Positions 25,035 to 33,942 are shown, counted from the first letter of the stretch. The stretch is DNA of 47,869 nt from an uncultured Campylobacter sp. (GCF_938041645.1 NZ_CALIST010000049.1:1-47869), one strand, 5' to 3'. The notes: a model not told the origin generated them from the sequence alone. Translations and numbers: made by a program.

Positions 25035-26133
25035 AACTTTCAACCTTGCTGTAAAATGGAGCTGGTTCGGCCGCAATCCAATCTACTCTACCAGGCATAT
25101 TATCGCGATGCCGCTTAGCACTACCTTTCGTTTCTATTACTTTACATCCGCGTCTAATAAAAGCATTCGTAACAACGCGCCTTGGATGCTTTGGATCATT
25201 TTCTCCAACCGATACGAAAGCACTTATGGATTCTTTTGGCTGTTTGCCTCTGCTACCCACTATTTTGTCTAAGATGCTAGGACTAACGTTTCGTCTGCTT
25301 CCATGGTGTGGAATTTGAATAAATTTCAAATTTTGCGAAATATCAACATCGCAACTAATAGCGTAATTGTACGCGCGATTTAATGCAATATTTCCAGCAT
25401 CGCCGGTTAATAAAATGCCGTTGTCATTAAATTTTGCGTATAAAATTACGCTACTCTCGTTTTCGTTGCTTGTTTTACCACCTTCCCTTAACGTTTCTAA
25501 ACCAAAGCTTTCTGCAATATTAAACGATATATCTTTTAGTGCATGAAATAATTTCTCTTTTGCAGCTAGTATTTTTATATCTTCTGTTTTATCAGAATTT
25601 ACGATCAAATCAAATAAATACCAATTAATATATGGTGATAAAACGTAAAAACTTCCTATTTGACAGCCCGTATATGGTTCATCCATGGCAATTCCTCTAT
25701 CTAAAGCTATATCTTCTAGCTCTTTTGCATATCTATAATATTCGTCTTCAAATTTTCTGCGTAAACTGTCTTCAGTAACCCTGCCGTCAAGTATCAAATT
25801 CGAATTCTGATTTATATGGTTCATAATATCCCTGATGTAGTGCCAAGGTCTATGCAGCCAAAGCTCGCCAACATCTAAATTTTGTAGAACTTCAGTTAAC
25901 CCAGAAGCATGGTCTTTATCTGGATGTGTATTTACTACATAATCAACAAAGTTCGTTTCGTAATACTTTCGAATATGTTCTACGAGTTGTTTACCGGATT
26001 CTTTTGTTCCCCCATCTACCACCATAACTTTATAGTTCCCAGGATTACCATACCGAACAGCTATTGCATCTCCGCTACCACCATCGCCCACTGGCAAAAA
26101 GTCTATCTCATATCCAAATTTTTGATTATTCAT
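25027..26133 (-). CDS. Metallo-beta-lactamase-fold hydrolase, ComEC C-terminal-like
   Basis: A 368-residue soluble protein with the metal motifs of the MBL fold: THPDKDHASG (H70, D72, D74, H75), GILLTGDAG (D245) and IPHHGS (H276-H277). This pattern matches the hydrolase domain of ComEC/Rec2 proteins, which act on nucleic acids or nucleotides, but here it stands alone without the channel part. It has a long insert (residues about 95-225). The ATG at 26133 is preferred, because an in-frame TTG at 26169 falls inside the TATAAT box. The following membrane-protein gene overlaps its end by 8 bases. AT-rich DNA suggests recent arrival. Confidence 0.85.
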   Translation of the reverse strand: MNNQKFGYEIDFLPVGDGGSGDAIAVRYGNPGNYKVMVVDGGTKESGKQLVEHIRKYYETNFVDYVVNTHPDKDHASGLTEVLQNLDVGELWLHRPWHYIRDIMNHINQNSNLILDGRVTEDSLRRKFEDEYYRYAKELEDIALDRGIAMDEPYTGCQIGSFYVLSPYINWYLFDLIVNSDKTEDIKILAAKEKLFHALKDISFNIAESFGLETLREGGKTSNENESSVILYAKFNDNGILLTGDAGNIALNRAYNYAISCDVDISQNLKFIQIPHHGSRRNVSPSILDKIVGSRGKQPKESISAFVSVGENDPKHPRRVVTNAFIRRGCKVIETKGSAKRHRDNMPGRVDWIAAEPAPFYSKVESYD

Positions 26134-26161
26134 TTCTATTTCTTGAGTTTTATTGCTCTTA

Positions 26162-26167
26162 TTATAC
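26162..26167 (-). promoter_or_regulatory. -10 box of the MBL/4TM cassette
   Basis: Perfect TATAAT read leftward, 29 bases before the MBL-fold gene start, so the cassette has its own promoter. Confidence 0.6.
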
Positions 26168-26215
26168 AACGATTGTCTAATCTAGATGCCATCAAGTCCT
26201 TAAATTTCCCAAATT

Positions 26216-27427
26216 TTACTCCCTCGCTAGTCCGTTTTTATCGGATTTGTCGCTGATTAGCTTGCCGCTTTCGTCGTATTTTTTGGCGCGCACGAGCCTT
26301 CCGTGCTCAAACTCGCCCTCGGCTTCGAGCTTGCCGTCTGCGTAGTAGTGCTTCGCCGTACCCGTCTCCAGGCCATCCTTGAACGTAACTCTAGCCTTGA
26401 GCGCGCCGTTTTCGTGGTAAGTTTCGTATAGCCCGTGTTTGCGCCCGTCTCTGAACATCACCTTCGCCGCAAGCGCACCGCTTGCGTAGTATTGCTTACT
26501 CGTGCCCGTTTGCCTGCCGCACTCAAACTCGTATTCGCCCTGCAGCGCGCCGCTTGCGTAGTATTCGCGTACGGCGCCGTCGCGCTCGCCGTCTTTGAAA
26601 TTTTCGACTACGCGCGTCTTGCCGTCCTCGTAAAATAACTTCCAAACGCCCTGTTTGCTGTCGTCCTTGTATGCGCCAGTCTGCTTTAGTGCGCCGCTTT
26701 CGTAATACCATTTTTCCGTGCCTTGGCGCTTGCCCGCTTTGTATGTTCGCACGCCGCGCACTTTGCCGCTTTTGTAATAATCCACGTCCTTGCCGTTTCG
26801 CAGCCCGCCCTTATACGGATGGCGCGCGCTTACTTCGCCACTTTCGTAGTAGTCGGTGAAAACGCCCTCGCGTCTATCATTTTTATACGCGCCCTGCTGC
26901 TTTAGCTTGCCGCTTTCCTGATAATACAGCTTGTAAAAGCCCTCGCGCTTGCCGGCTTTGTATTCGCTCTGCGACTTCAGCTCGCCGCCGTCTGCGTAGT
27001 AGCTCTTAGCGACGCCGTCGTACATGCCGTTTTTTAGCGGATATTCGTTTGAGGGCTTATCTCTGCCGTCAAAGTAATCGCGCTGAAGCATCGCAGTGCC
27101 GTCCTTTACGTCGATCTCGCGGATTAGCGTGGGCGGCAGCGGCTTTGCTCTGGGATAGACGACGCCCATAAAATTTACGTCGTAGAGATCCTCGGCGCTA
27201 TAATGCAGTACCTTGAGCGTCCCGCTGTAGGGCTTGTCCGCTACGAAATACAGGCCGTTTTTTAAGCTCGGCTCGGGTTGCATTACGATTTTTGGCTCCA
27301 GAGCTTGCGCGCCTAGCGCCAAAAACGGAAGCAGAAGCAGGAACTTTAATGCGCTTGGAAAGCTAAAATTTCGCATTAAATTTAAGCCCAAATTGAGCGA
27401 ATTTTGCGCGGCTTTGTGAGTTTTCAT
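26216..27427 (-). CDS. Exported MORN-type repeat protein (YwqK-like)
   Basis: A 403-residue protein made of about eleven tandem repeats of 22-23 residues from about residue 130 to 385, each built on the pattern G-x-x-K-x-YY-x-x-G-x-L-K followed by a second G near the end (for example REGFYKLYYQESGKLKQQG). These are MORN_2 repeats, often annotated as YwqK-family antitoxins although most are not proven antitoxins. The N-terminus has a long charged region then a hydrophobic core and ALGAQA, a signal peptide. The ATG at 27427 is kept because AAAGGAAGC precedes it; a start at 27376 gives a shorter signal peptide but lacks a site. No toxin gene is adjacent. Confidence 0.8.
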   Translation of the reverse strand: MKTHKAAQNSLNLGLNLMRNFSFPSALKFLLLLPFLALGAQALEPKIVMQPEPSLKNGLYFVADKPYSGTLKVLHYSAEDLYDVNFMGVVYPRAKPLPPTLIREIDVKDGTAMLQRDYFDGRDKPSNEYPLKNGMYDGVAKSYYADGGELKSQSEYKAGKREGFYKLYYQESGKLKQQGAYKNDRREGVFTDYYESGEVSARHPYKGGLRNGKDVDYYKSGKVRGVRTYKAGKRQGTEKWYYESGALKQTGAYKDDSKQGVWKLFYEDGKTRVVENFKDGERDGAVREYYASGALQGEYEFECGRQTGTSKQYYASGALAAKVMFRDGRKHGLYETYHENGALKARVTFKDGLETGTAKHYYADGKLEAEGEFEHGRLVRAKKYDESGKLISDKSDKNGLARE

Positions 27428-27590
27428 ATTTTGCTTCCTTTGGCTTGGTTAAATTTGAAGAATTTTAAAATTTGAAGCTAAATTTTAGATAAATCCTCGC
27501 GGAGTTTGGGCCGTGGATTTGGTTTATGATGCGGGCAGAGCGCAAGCCGTACCCGTAAGTCTTTCGCGCGCCGTTTAACGGAACTGAGCG

Positions 27591-28103
27591 CTAAATTTGG
27601 TCGTTCTTTAGCGTTTTGGCTACAGCCGTCCACTCGCGCACGAGCCTTTCAAAGCTAAAATTTGCATTCGCTGGGCTAGTCGAGGGTAGCTTGATCGGCT
27701 CTCTGCCCGTTGCGCTTAAAATTTGAGTTTTTAGGTATTTTTCGCAGATTTCGTGCGCCTTGCCGCCGTTTGCGAATACCTGCGCGATACGCGCGTCGCT
27801 AAAGATCGGCTCTAAATTCGCAGGCACGACGGCGGTCATTTTGGCGTCACTCGAACCCTTTATCTCGCAGCAGATCGCAGCGTCGTAGATGGCGATGCGG
27901 CGGGCGAGCAGGAATTTTATCTTTTCGTCCGTGCTCGTAGGCGGCGGCGAGTTTAAAATTTGCGCCAGCACCCGCCAAAAGCGATTTTGCGGATTTGCGT
28001 AGTAAAATCCCAGCTTGCGAGAAATGACGGAGGGGAAAGAGCCGAGGATTAAAATTTTAGAATTCTCATCGAAAATCGGCTTAAAAGGGTGAGTTTGGCT
28101 CAT
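27591..28103 (-). CDS. DNA-deoxyinosine glycosylase (uracil-DNA glycosylase superfamily)
   Basis: A 170-residue repair enzyme of the small family that removes hypoxanthine, the product of adenine deamination, from DNA. The motif ILGSFPSVISR near residue 20, followed by GFYYANPQNRFW near residue 32, and the LPSTSPAN motif near residue 140 identify it. Length is right for the family. It stands alone between the MORN-repeat gene and moeA, with AAATTT-type spacers on both sides. Confidence 0.88.
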   Translation of the reverse strand: MSQTHPFKPIFDENSKILILGSFPSVISRKLGFYYANPQNRFWRVLAQILNSPPPTSTDEKIKFLLARRIAIYDAAICCEIKGSSDAKMTAVVPANLEPIFSDARIAQVFANGGKAHEICEKYLKTQILSATGREPIKLPSTSPANANFSFERLVREWTAVAKTLKNDQI

Positions 28104-28446
28104 TTTACGCCTGCTTTGTATTCGCCGAAAACGCCCGCCGGAGCGCTATAAAATTTATCTTTCATTTTCGCTTTATCTCTCGCAAATACCCGAATTTCGC
28201 CCGCGAAGTAGCTTGGAGCTGAAATTGTGCGATGGTAAAAATTTTAGCACACTCGCCGTATAGTGGTGCGCAGTAAAAAATCTAATGAGCCCGCCTCGAC
28301 GCGCGATTTGGATCTAAATTTCAACTTTTCAAAGCCACAAAGTAGAGCTTTCGCAGCCAAATTTAACGCCTCGCGATGGCAAAATTTTAACCCTCGCGGC
28401 AGTTAAATTCCGTCCGCCGTCGCAGCCGCCTCCGAACTGCTGCGCG
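28104..28446. other. Intergenic spacer
   Basis: No gene, repeat or clear terminator seen. AAATTT words are present, though fewer than elsewhere. Confidence 0.45.
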
Positions 28447-29658
28447 CTAAATTTTAGGTACCAAGATCACGCGCACGAGCTCGCCTTTTTTGAGCTCTTT
28501 GACCTCTAGCGGTGCGACGAGCAGGACGCTATCGTCGTCTAAATTGTTCAAAATCGCGCTGGAGCCCTGCTTTTTGCTTTGTAGGCTAACAAAAAGTCGC
28601 CCCTCTCTGTTTTGCAAAACGGCGGGCATAAACTCCAGCCACGGCGTTTTTTTTACGTAGTCGTGATCTAAGATCGCGCTAAATTCCGTGTTTTCGCGCA
28701 CGCCGAAGGATTTTTGCAAATATACGCGCAGAAACAAAATGCACGTAATAAGCGCCGAGAGCGGGAAGCCTGGGAACGCGAAGATATATTTTTCGCCGGT
28801 TTTGGCTACGCGCACGTGGCGGCCCGGTTTGATCGCCGCGCCCTTTACGATGAGCTCAAATTTTGATTGCAGCGTGCTTTGCACGAAGTCGTAGTCCCCG
28901 ACGCTCACTCCGCCGCTTGTTAGAAGTATGTCGGCGCTCTGTAAAGCCGATAGGATCGCGCCTTCTAGCTCTTTTTCGTCGTCGCGTACTAGAGGCATTA
29001 TCATCGCTTCGCAGCCTAGCTGCGTTACTAAATTTGCAAGCGCGATATGGTTAGAGCTATAAATTTGAGCGTCGTTTTCGAGCCTTTCGCCGAAGTCCTT
29101 GATCTCGCTGCCGGTGGCAAGGATCGCTACTTTTGGGCGGACGAATACGCTTATGTGAAATAGTCCTAGCTCGGCTAGCAGCGCGATCTGCGAAAAGCCG
29201 AGCTTCGTGCCGCTTCTAAGCAAAAGCTCGCCCTCGCGGTAGCTCTCGCCCGCCGCGCGCACGGCAAAGCCTGCTGAAACGGGTTTTGTGACGACGATCT
29301 CGCTGCCTTGTACCTGCACGTTTTCGATCGGCAGAAGCGTGTCGCTACCCTCGCACATAAGCCCGCCGGTGAAGGTTTTGACGCATTCTCCCGCCTTTGC
29401 CGCGGCGCCAGGCATCTTGCCTGCAGGCGTCGTGCCGACGATCTTAAATTTCGCCCCCTCGCTCAGATCCGCGCCCTTTAGCGCGTAGCCGTCCATCGCG
29501 GCGGTCGGACGGCGCGGAGTGCTAAAAGGCGCCGCGACATCGCTTGCCAAAATACGCCCTAGCGCCTGCGTGATCGCGACCTTTTCGATGCGCGAGGACT
29601 TTTGCACCGTGTTTGCGAAGCGCTCCATCACGCTTTCAAATTTTTCAAATTCCATCAT
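28447..29658 (-). CDS. moeA: Molybdopterin molybdenumtransferase MoeA
   Basis: A 403-residue enzyme that inserts molybdate into adenylated molybdopterin to finish the Mo cofactor used by nitrate, formate and other oxidoreductases. Family marks: RPTAAMDGYA near residue 47, AILATGSEI near residue 178, TSGGVSVGDYDF near residue 245 and FPGFPLSAL near residue 300. It starts at an ATG preceded by AGGAGG, overlapping the stop codon of the MFS gene by 4 bases. In some organisms related proteins handle tungsten; note the TupA-like binding protein elsewhere in this window. Confidence 0.95.
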   Translation of the reverse strand: MMEFEKFESVMERFANTVQKSSRIEKVAITQALGRILASDVAAPFSTPRRPTAAMDGYALKGADLSEGAKFKIVGTTPAGKMPGAAAKAGECVKTFTGGLMCEGSDTLLPIENVQVQGSEIVVTKPVSAGFAVRAAGESYREGELLLRSGTKLGFSQIALLAELGLFHISVFVRPKVAILATGSEIKDFGERLENDAQIYSSNHIALANLVTQLGCEAMIMPLVRDDEKELEGAILSALQSADILLTSGGVSVGDYDFVQSTLQSKFELIVKGAAIKPGRHVRVAKTGEKYIFAFPGFPLSALITCILFLRVYLQKSFGVRENTEFSAILDHDYVKKTPWLEFMPAVLQNREGRLFVSLQSKKQGSSAILNNLDDDSVLLVAPLEVKELKKGELVRVILVPKI

Positions 29659-30953
29659 TTGCCTCCTACGATTTTATAAATTTGATCTTCATTTATCAAT
29701 TTCGAGTTAAATTTCACAACAAGTTCGCTATCGGTCTCGTAAATTTCAATAATACCCTTGACGCCCTGTAGTGCGGAAAAATCGCCGCCTTTAGGAAAGT
29801 ATAAATTCTTAAAAAGTTTCGGATCGCTCAGCCTAGAAAGTAGCACAAGCCAGATCACACCCAAAACCGCGACGCCAATGCCTAGCGCTTCGATGCCAAT
29901 TTTGCCAAAAAGTGCGCCGCCGCATAGCCCGCCCAAAAAACTGCCAAAAAATCCGAACGAATTAAAAATCCCAAGCGCAGCGCCTTTTTGAGCGACTTTG
30001 GCAAATTTGGACGCAAGGCTTTGCATAATGGGCTCATGCGCGTTAAATCCCACGAAAAAGAGCATCACACCCACCACGAAAGCGCTCGCCCCGCTAGCAA
30101 ACGCAAAAATCAAATACGAAGCGATGAAAAAGCAAATGCCGATAAGTAGAATTTGCTTAGCTAGCGCGCGCTTTTCGCCTAAAGCACCGCTCGCGCCCAT
30201 CGCGGTAAAGCCGAAAATAGCGCCTAGAGCATAAATTTTGGTCAAATCACTTTTGGAAAGTCCGAATTTTTGCACGAGCAAAATTGGAATTAGAAAAAAT
30301 GCTGCCGTCATGAAAGCTTTTTGAAAAAAATTCGTTAAATTCATAAGCATTAAATTTTTGTCACTCAAAAGTGAGCCGAGCGGGACCTTTTGGCGCAGGG
30401 AGCGGATATGCGGTTCGGTGGGTACTACGAAAAAAAGCAGCATCAAACATAAAAGCGTAAGCGCCGAACTTAGATGAAATAGGCTGGCAAGCCCAAATTT
30501 AGCGCTTAAAAGCGGACTTAAAATCATTGCGACACCAAAGCTCACGCCTATCATCGCGCCCATTACCGCCATCGCCTTACCGCGCTCTTCCTCTCGCGTA
30601 AAATCGCTAATTAGTGCGGTAGCTACGGCTCCTACAGCACCGCAGCCTTGCAAAAAGCGCCCAAAAATCATCGTATAAATACTCTCGCTCGCCGCGCAAA
30701 CGCAAGCGCCCACGATAAAAAGCGCTAGCCCTATCGCAAGGGTTTTTTTACGTCCGATCTTATCGCTTAGCACTCCAAATGGCGTTTGCAAAATCACTTG
30801 CATAATCGCATAAATTCCAAAAAGTAGCCCCACTAAGCTTTCGTTCGCGCCGTTCAAGCTCAATGCATACAGGCTAAGCACGGGCAGTAAAATAAATAAT
30901 CCAAAAAACCTCGTAGCGATGATAAAACTAAGCGGAAGAACGCTTTTTAGCAT
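29655..30953 (-). CDS. MFS transporter with C-terminal YAM-like domain (YajR type)
   Basis: A 432-residue major facilitator protein with twelve helices, including the GVLSDKIGRKKTL loop between helices 2 and 3. After the last helix a soluble domain of about 65 residues (KGIIEIYETDSELVVKFN) resembles the YAM domain of the proton-driven exporter YajR. Substrate unknown. I place the start at the ATG at 30953, preceded by TGAGG; a TTG five codons earlier is less likely. Its stop overlaps moeA, so the two genes form an operon, although no functional link is obvious. Confidence 0.85.
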   Translation of the reverse strand: MLKSVLPLSFIIATRFFGLFILLPVLSLYALSLNGANESLVGLLFGIYAIMQVILQTPFGVLSDKIGRKKTLAIGLALFIVGACVCAASESIYTMIFGRFLQGCGAVGAVATALISDFTREEERGKAMAVMGAMIGVSFGVAMILSPLLSAKFGLASLFHLSSALTLLCLMLLFFVVPTEPHIRSLRQKVPLGSLLSDKNLMLMNLTNFFQKAFMTAAFFLIPILLVQKFGLSKSDLTKIYALGAIFGFTAMGASGALGEKRALAKQILLIGICFFIASYLIFAFASGASAFVVGVMLFFVGFNAHEPIMQSLASKFAKVAQKGAALGIFNSFGFFGSFLGGLCGGALFGKIGIEALGIGVAVLGVIWLVLLSRLSDPKLFKNLYFPKGGDFSALQGVKGIIEIYETDSELVVKFNSKLINEDQIYKIVGGK

Positions 30954-31058
30954 AATCTTAGACCTCAAATAATATGAAATTTGTGCCGATTATAGCCAAA
31001 AATCGTAACGAATTCTTTGATTTTGGGTAAAATGGCGGCTTAAATTTAAGGAGAGCGG

Positions 31059-31688
31059 ATGAAAATTTTACTTGCGACGAGCAATAAAAATAAGGTAAAA
31101 GAGATAAAAGAATTTTTCACGGGATACGACGTGTGCGCGCTCGGCGAGGTGCTGGATCCTTTTGAGATCGACGAATGCGGCACGAGCTTCAAACAAAACG
31201 CGCTTATTAAAGTTCGCACAGTGTATGAGGCGCTAAAAAGTAAAAATTTGCAGAGCGAATTTTTCGTGCTAAGCGATGATAGCGGTATCTGCGTGGACGC
31301 GCTGGGCGGGGCTCCGGGGATATTTTCGGCGCGCTTTAGCGGCTCAGGCGCGACGGATGCGAGCAATCGCGAGAAATTAGCCGCTAGCCTACGCGCGCTG
31401 GAGCTAGAGGAGAGCCCTGCGCATTACACGGCGGCGATCGCGCTAAAATGCGATTTGGACGAGTTTTGCACGCATGGTTTTATGTACGGCACGGCGATCT
31501 GCGAAGAGCGCGGTCACAACGGATTCGGATACGATTTTATGTTTATTCCGCGCGGATTTGACCGCACGATCGGAGAGCTGCCCGCTGAGGTAAAATTTAA
31601 AATTTCGCACCGCACGAAGGGACTGGCGCTGATGCGAATTTTATTGAAAAATTTAGAAAAACAGATGAGACTTGCTAAATTTCATTAA
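31059..31688 (+). CDS. rdgB: Non-canonical purine NTP pyrophosphatase (RdgB/HAM1)
   Basis: A 209-residue house-cleaning enzyme that hydrolyses dITP, ITP and XTP so they do not enter DNA or RNA. The N-terminal LLATSNKNKVKEIK, the SDDSGICVDALGGAPG block near residue 72, GHNGFGYD near residue 151 and the final KISHRTKGLA motif are all present. Its role complements the deoxyinosine glycosylase a few kilobases away. ATG start with an AAGGAGAG site; it is divergent from the MFS gene. Confidence 0.95.
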   Translation: MKILLATSNKNKVKEIKEFFTGYDVCALGEVLDPFEIDECGTSFKQNALIKVRTVYEALKSKNLQSEFFVLSDDSGICVDALGGAPGIFSARFSGSGATDASNREKLAASLRALELEESPAHYTAAIALKCDLDEFCTHGFMYGTAICEERGHNGFGYDFMFIPRGFDRTIGELPAEVKFKISHRTKGLALMRILLKNLEKQMRLAKFH

Positions 31689-31727
31689 ATTTAGAGCCGT
31701 AAAAAGCGGAATTTAAGAAAAAATATA

Positions 31728-31733
31728 TATAAT
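31728..31733 (+). promoter_or_regulatory. -10 box of the tRNA cluster
   Basis: TATAAT 29 bases before the first tRNA gene. Confidence 0.55.
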
Positions 31734-31762
31734 ACGCTTTTCATTCAATCCACGAAAATCTA

Positions 31763-31839
<77 letters not shown>

Positions 31840-31843
31840 TTGT

Positions 31844-31921
31844 GGTGAGTTTAGCTCAGTAGGTTAGAGCATCAGATTGTGGTCCTGAGGGTCGTGGGTT
31901 CGATTCCCACAACTCACCCCA
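31844..31921 (+). tRNA. tRNA-His(GTG)
   Basis: Acceptor stem GTGAGTT/AACTCAC with the extra G at position -1 opposite discriminator C, anticodon loop TTGTGGT giving GTG, encoded CCA. The closing pair of the anticodon stem is an A-C mismatch. Four bases after tRNA-Pro. Confidence 0.96.
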
Positions 31922-31927
31922 CTTTAT

Positions 31928-32004
31928 GCGCTCGTAGCTCAATTGGATAGAGCAACAGACTTCGGATCTGTAGGTTGAAGGTTCGACTCCTTTCGAGCGT
32001 ACCA
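31928..32004 (+). tRNA. tRNA-Arg(TCG)
   Basis: Acceptor stem GCGCTCG/CGAGCGT with a terminal G-T pair, anticodon arm ACAGA-CTTCGGA-TCTGT giving TCG, encoded CCA. Confidence 0.96.
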
Positions 32005-32019
32005 CTGATTTGATATTTT

Positions 32020-32096
32020 GCGCTCATAGCTCAGTTGGATAGAGCAACGGCCTTCTAAGCCGTAGGCCAGAGGTTCGAATCCTCTTGGGCGTACCA
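32020..32096 (+). tRNA. tRNA-Arg(TCT)
   Basis: Acceptor GCGCTCA pairing with TGGGCGT (two G-T pairs), anticodon arm ACGGC-CTTCTAA-GCCGT giving TCT, encoded CCA. The 5' half is nearly identical to the neighbouring tRNA-Arg(TCG), suggesting an old duplication. Confidence 0.96.
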
Positions 32097-32100
32097 TATT

Positions 32101-32122
32101 AAGCTCATATTAAGAGCTTTTT
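32101..32122 (+). terminator. Small terminator-like hairpin inside the tRNA cluster
   Basis: AAGCTC (32101-32106) pairs with GAGCTT (32114-32119) and is followed by TTT. It may end part of the transcript or aid processing. Confidence 0.45.
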
Positions 32123-32145
32123 GGCTAATATGCGCTTTCTTTTTT

Positions 32146-32230
32146 GCGGATGTGGTGAAATTGGCAGACACACCAGACTTAGGATCTGGCGCCTCACGGC
32201 ATGAAGGTTCAAGTCCTTTCATCCGCACCA
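32146..32230 (+). tRNA. tRNA-Leu(TAG)
   Basis: An 85-base class II tRNA. Acceptor GCGGATG/CATCCGC, anticodon arm CCAGA-CTTAGGA-TCTGG giving TAG, long variable arm CGCCTCACGGCA, encoded CCA. Confidence 0.96.
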
Positions 32231-32244
32231 TCCATTCTACGCGT

Positions 32245-32319
32245 TCCGGATTAGCTCAGCGGTAGAGTAGGCGGCTGTTAACCGCTTGGTCGCTGGTTCG
32301 AATCCAGCATCCGGAGCCA
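32245..32319 (+). tRNA. tRNA-Asn(GTT)
   Basis: Acceptor TCCGGAT/ATCCGGA, anticodon arm GGCGG-CTGTTAA-CCGCT giving GTT, encoded CCA. Last of the cluster. Confidence 0.96.
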
Positions 32320-32519
32320 TATATACTCAAAAATTCCTTTAGACCCCTGATTTTATCAATGTTTAAAGAGCTTTAAGTTTTCTTAGTTTTATAAAAATTT
32401 GTTCCAGAAATTTTTTAATATTCTAATTTCTCGTTATACTTTCTAAGCAATCTAGAATACCTTTTATAAAATTTAAAATTCTCATTTTGTAAATAAATTT
32501 GATAAAATTTAGCCATTTC

Positions 32520-32533
32520 TTGATTATAATCAA
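32520..32533. promoter_or_regulatory. Perfect FNR-type palindrome over the hcp -10 box
   Basis: TTGATTATAATCAA, a perfect 14-base palindrome identical to the FNR half-site pair TTGAT-N4-ATCAA. A TATAAT -10 box (32525-32530) lies inside it, 64 bases before the hcp start. Regulators of the Crp/Fnr superfamily control nitrosative stress genes in Campylobacter. A site over the -10 would suit repression better than activation. Confidence 0.55.
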
Positions 32534-32593
32534 TTTTTTTGCCTAAATAAAATCTTAAAATTACCAACTAAATTTTTTTACAAAGGATTTTCT

Positions 32594-33922
32594 ATGAGCG
32601 ACAATCTAGAGATGTTCTGTCATCAGTGCCAAATGAGCGCGCCCGAGGGCTGCGGCGCCAAAGGCCAAGACCGCGGCACCTGTGGCAAAAATTCCACATT
32701 AAGCCTGCTTCAAGACACTATGGTTTTCGGGCTTAAGGGCCTTAGCGCCTACCGCCACCACGCGCACGAGCTCGGCGCCGATACTAGCGCGGTCGATACC
32801 GTCATGGCGGACACGCTGTATTTCACGCTGACGAACTCAAATTTTAACTTTGACGAGCATATCTCGCAGCTGATGGCCGTCGGAAGCGCAGGCGTGCAGA
32901 TGATGGATATCTTAAGCGAGGCGCATACCGCAAAATTCGGCGTACCGACCCCGGTTAAGGTTAGTCAAAACAAGGTCGAGGGCAAGGCGATTTTGGTTAG
33001 CGGGCACAACCTGCACGCTCTTGAGGCGCTACTAAAAGCGACCGAGGGCAAAGGCATCAATATCTACACCCACTCCGAGATGCTTCCTGCGCACGGCTAT
33101 CCGCAGCTTCGCAAGTATCCGCATCTAAAGGGCAACGTCGGCAAGGCGTGGTTCGATCAGACCAAGCTTTTTAACGAATTTAAAGGCGCGATTTTGATGA
33201 CCACCAACTGCATCGTGCCGCTTCGCTCGTCCTGTAGCTACGCAGACAGGCTGTTTGGCTACTCTATCGCGGGCACCGACGGCATCAAACATATCCAAAA
33301 CGACGATTTTACGCCGCTCATCGAGTGTGCGCTTGCGTGCGGCGACGTGAGCATGGACAGCGACGAGAGTTTGGTGACGGGCGGACACTATAAGACGATT
33401 TTGAGCCTCGCGCCGCAAATTTTAGACGCGATCAAATCGGGCAAAATCCGCCGCTTTTTCGTCATCGCAGGCTGCGACGCACCGGGCAAAGGACGCGAGT
33501 ATTACCGCGAGCTAGCGCTTAGCCTGCCGAAGGACTGCGTGATTTTGACCTCCAGCTGCGGCAAATTCCGCTTCAACGACGTGGATTTCGGAAACGTGCC
33601 AGACACCGAGCTTCCGCGATATATCGATCTAGGCCAGTGCAACGACAGCAACGGCGCGGTCAAGATCGCCCTGGCACTTAGCGAGGCTACGGGCATCGCG
33701 GTAAACGACCTGCCGGTCTCGATCGTGCTGATGTGGATGGAGCAAAAGGCGGTCATCATCCTGCTTGCGCTGTTTAGCCTAGGCGTTAAGAATATCAACG
33801 TAGGCCCTACGGTGCCTGAGTTTTTCAACGACGAAATTTTGGGCTTTTTGGTGCAAAATTTCGGTCTTCGCCTAATCAGCGGCGACGCGCAGACGGATCT
33901 GAAATACTTCCTGGGCGAATAA
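32594..33922 (+). CDS. hcp: Hybrid cluster protein, short form
   Basis: A 442-residue iron-sulfur protein that handles nitric oxide or hydroxylamine during nitrosative stress. N-terminal cluster cysteines C9, C12, C20 and C30; hybrid-cluster ligands H138, E162, C206, C294, C322, C349, E383 and K385 are all present in the expected contexts (GHNLH, THSEM, TTNCIVP, AGCDAPGK, TSSCGKF, LGQCND, MEQK). It is about 100 residues shorter than E. coli or Desulfovibrio Hcp, the size of the class III type, which lacks one helical bundle. The Cys spacing at the N-terminus (x2, x7, x9) is unusual. It has its own promoter and terminator, and pairs functionally with haoCA. Confidence 0.93.
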   Translation: MSDNLEMFCHQCQMSAPEGCGAKGQDRGTCGKNSTLSLLQDTMVFGLKGLSAYRHHAHELGADTSAVDTVMADTLYFTLTNSNFNFDEHISQLMAVGSAGVQMMDILSEAHTAKFGVPTPVKVSQNKVEGKAILVSGHNLHALEALLKATEGKGINIYTHSEMLPAHGYPQLRKYPHLKGNVGKAWFDQTKLFNEFKGAILMTTNCIVPLRSSCSYADRLFGYSIAGTDGIKHIQNDDFTPLIECALACGDVSMDSDESLVTGGHYKTILSLAPQILDAIKSGKIRRFFVIAGCDAPGKGREYYRELALSLPKDCVILTSSCGKFRFNDVDFGNVPDTELPRYIDLGQCNDSNGAVKIALALSEATGIAVNDLPVSIVLMWMEQKAVIILLALFSLGVKNINVGPTVPEFFNDEILGFLVQNFGLRLISGDAQTDLKYFLGE

Positions 33923-33942
33923 ATTTAATAGCGAGGCAAATC

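Noticed and set aside
25909..26256. 115-codon frame opposite the MBL-fold gene
   Set aside because: Antisense shadow of a gene with clear metal-binding motifs; no start signal.
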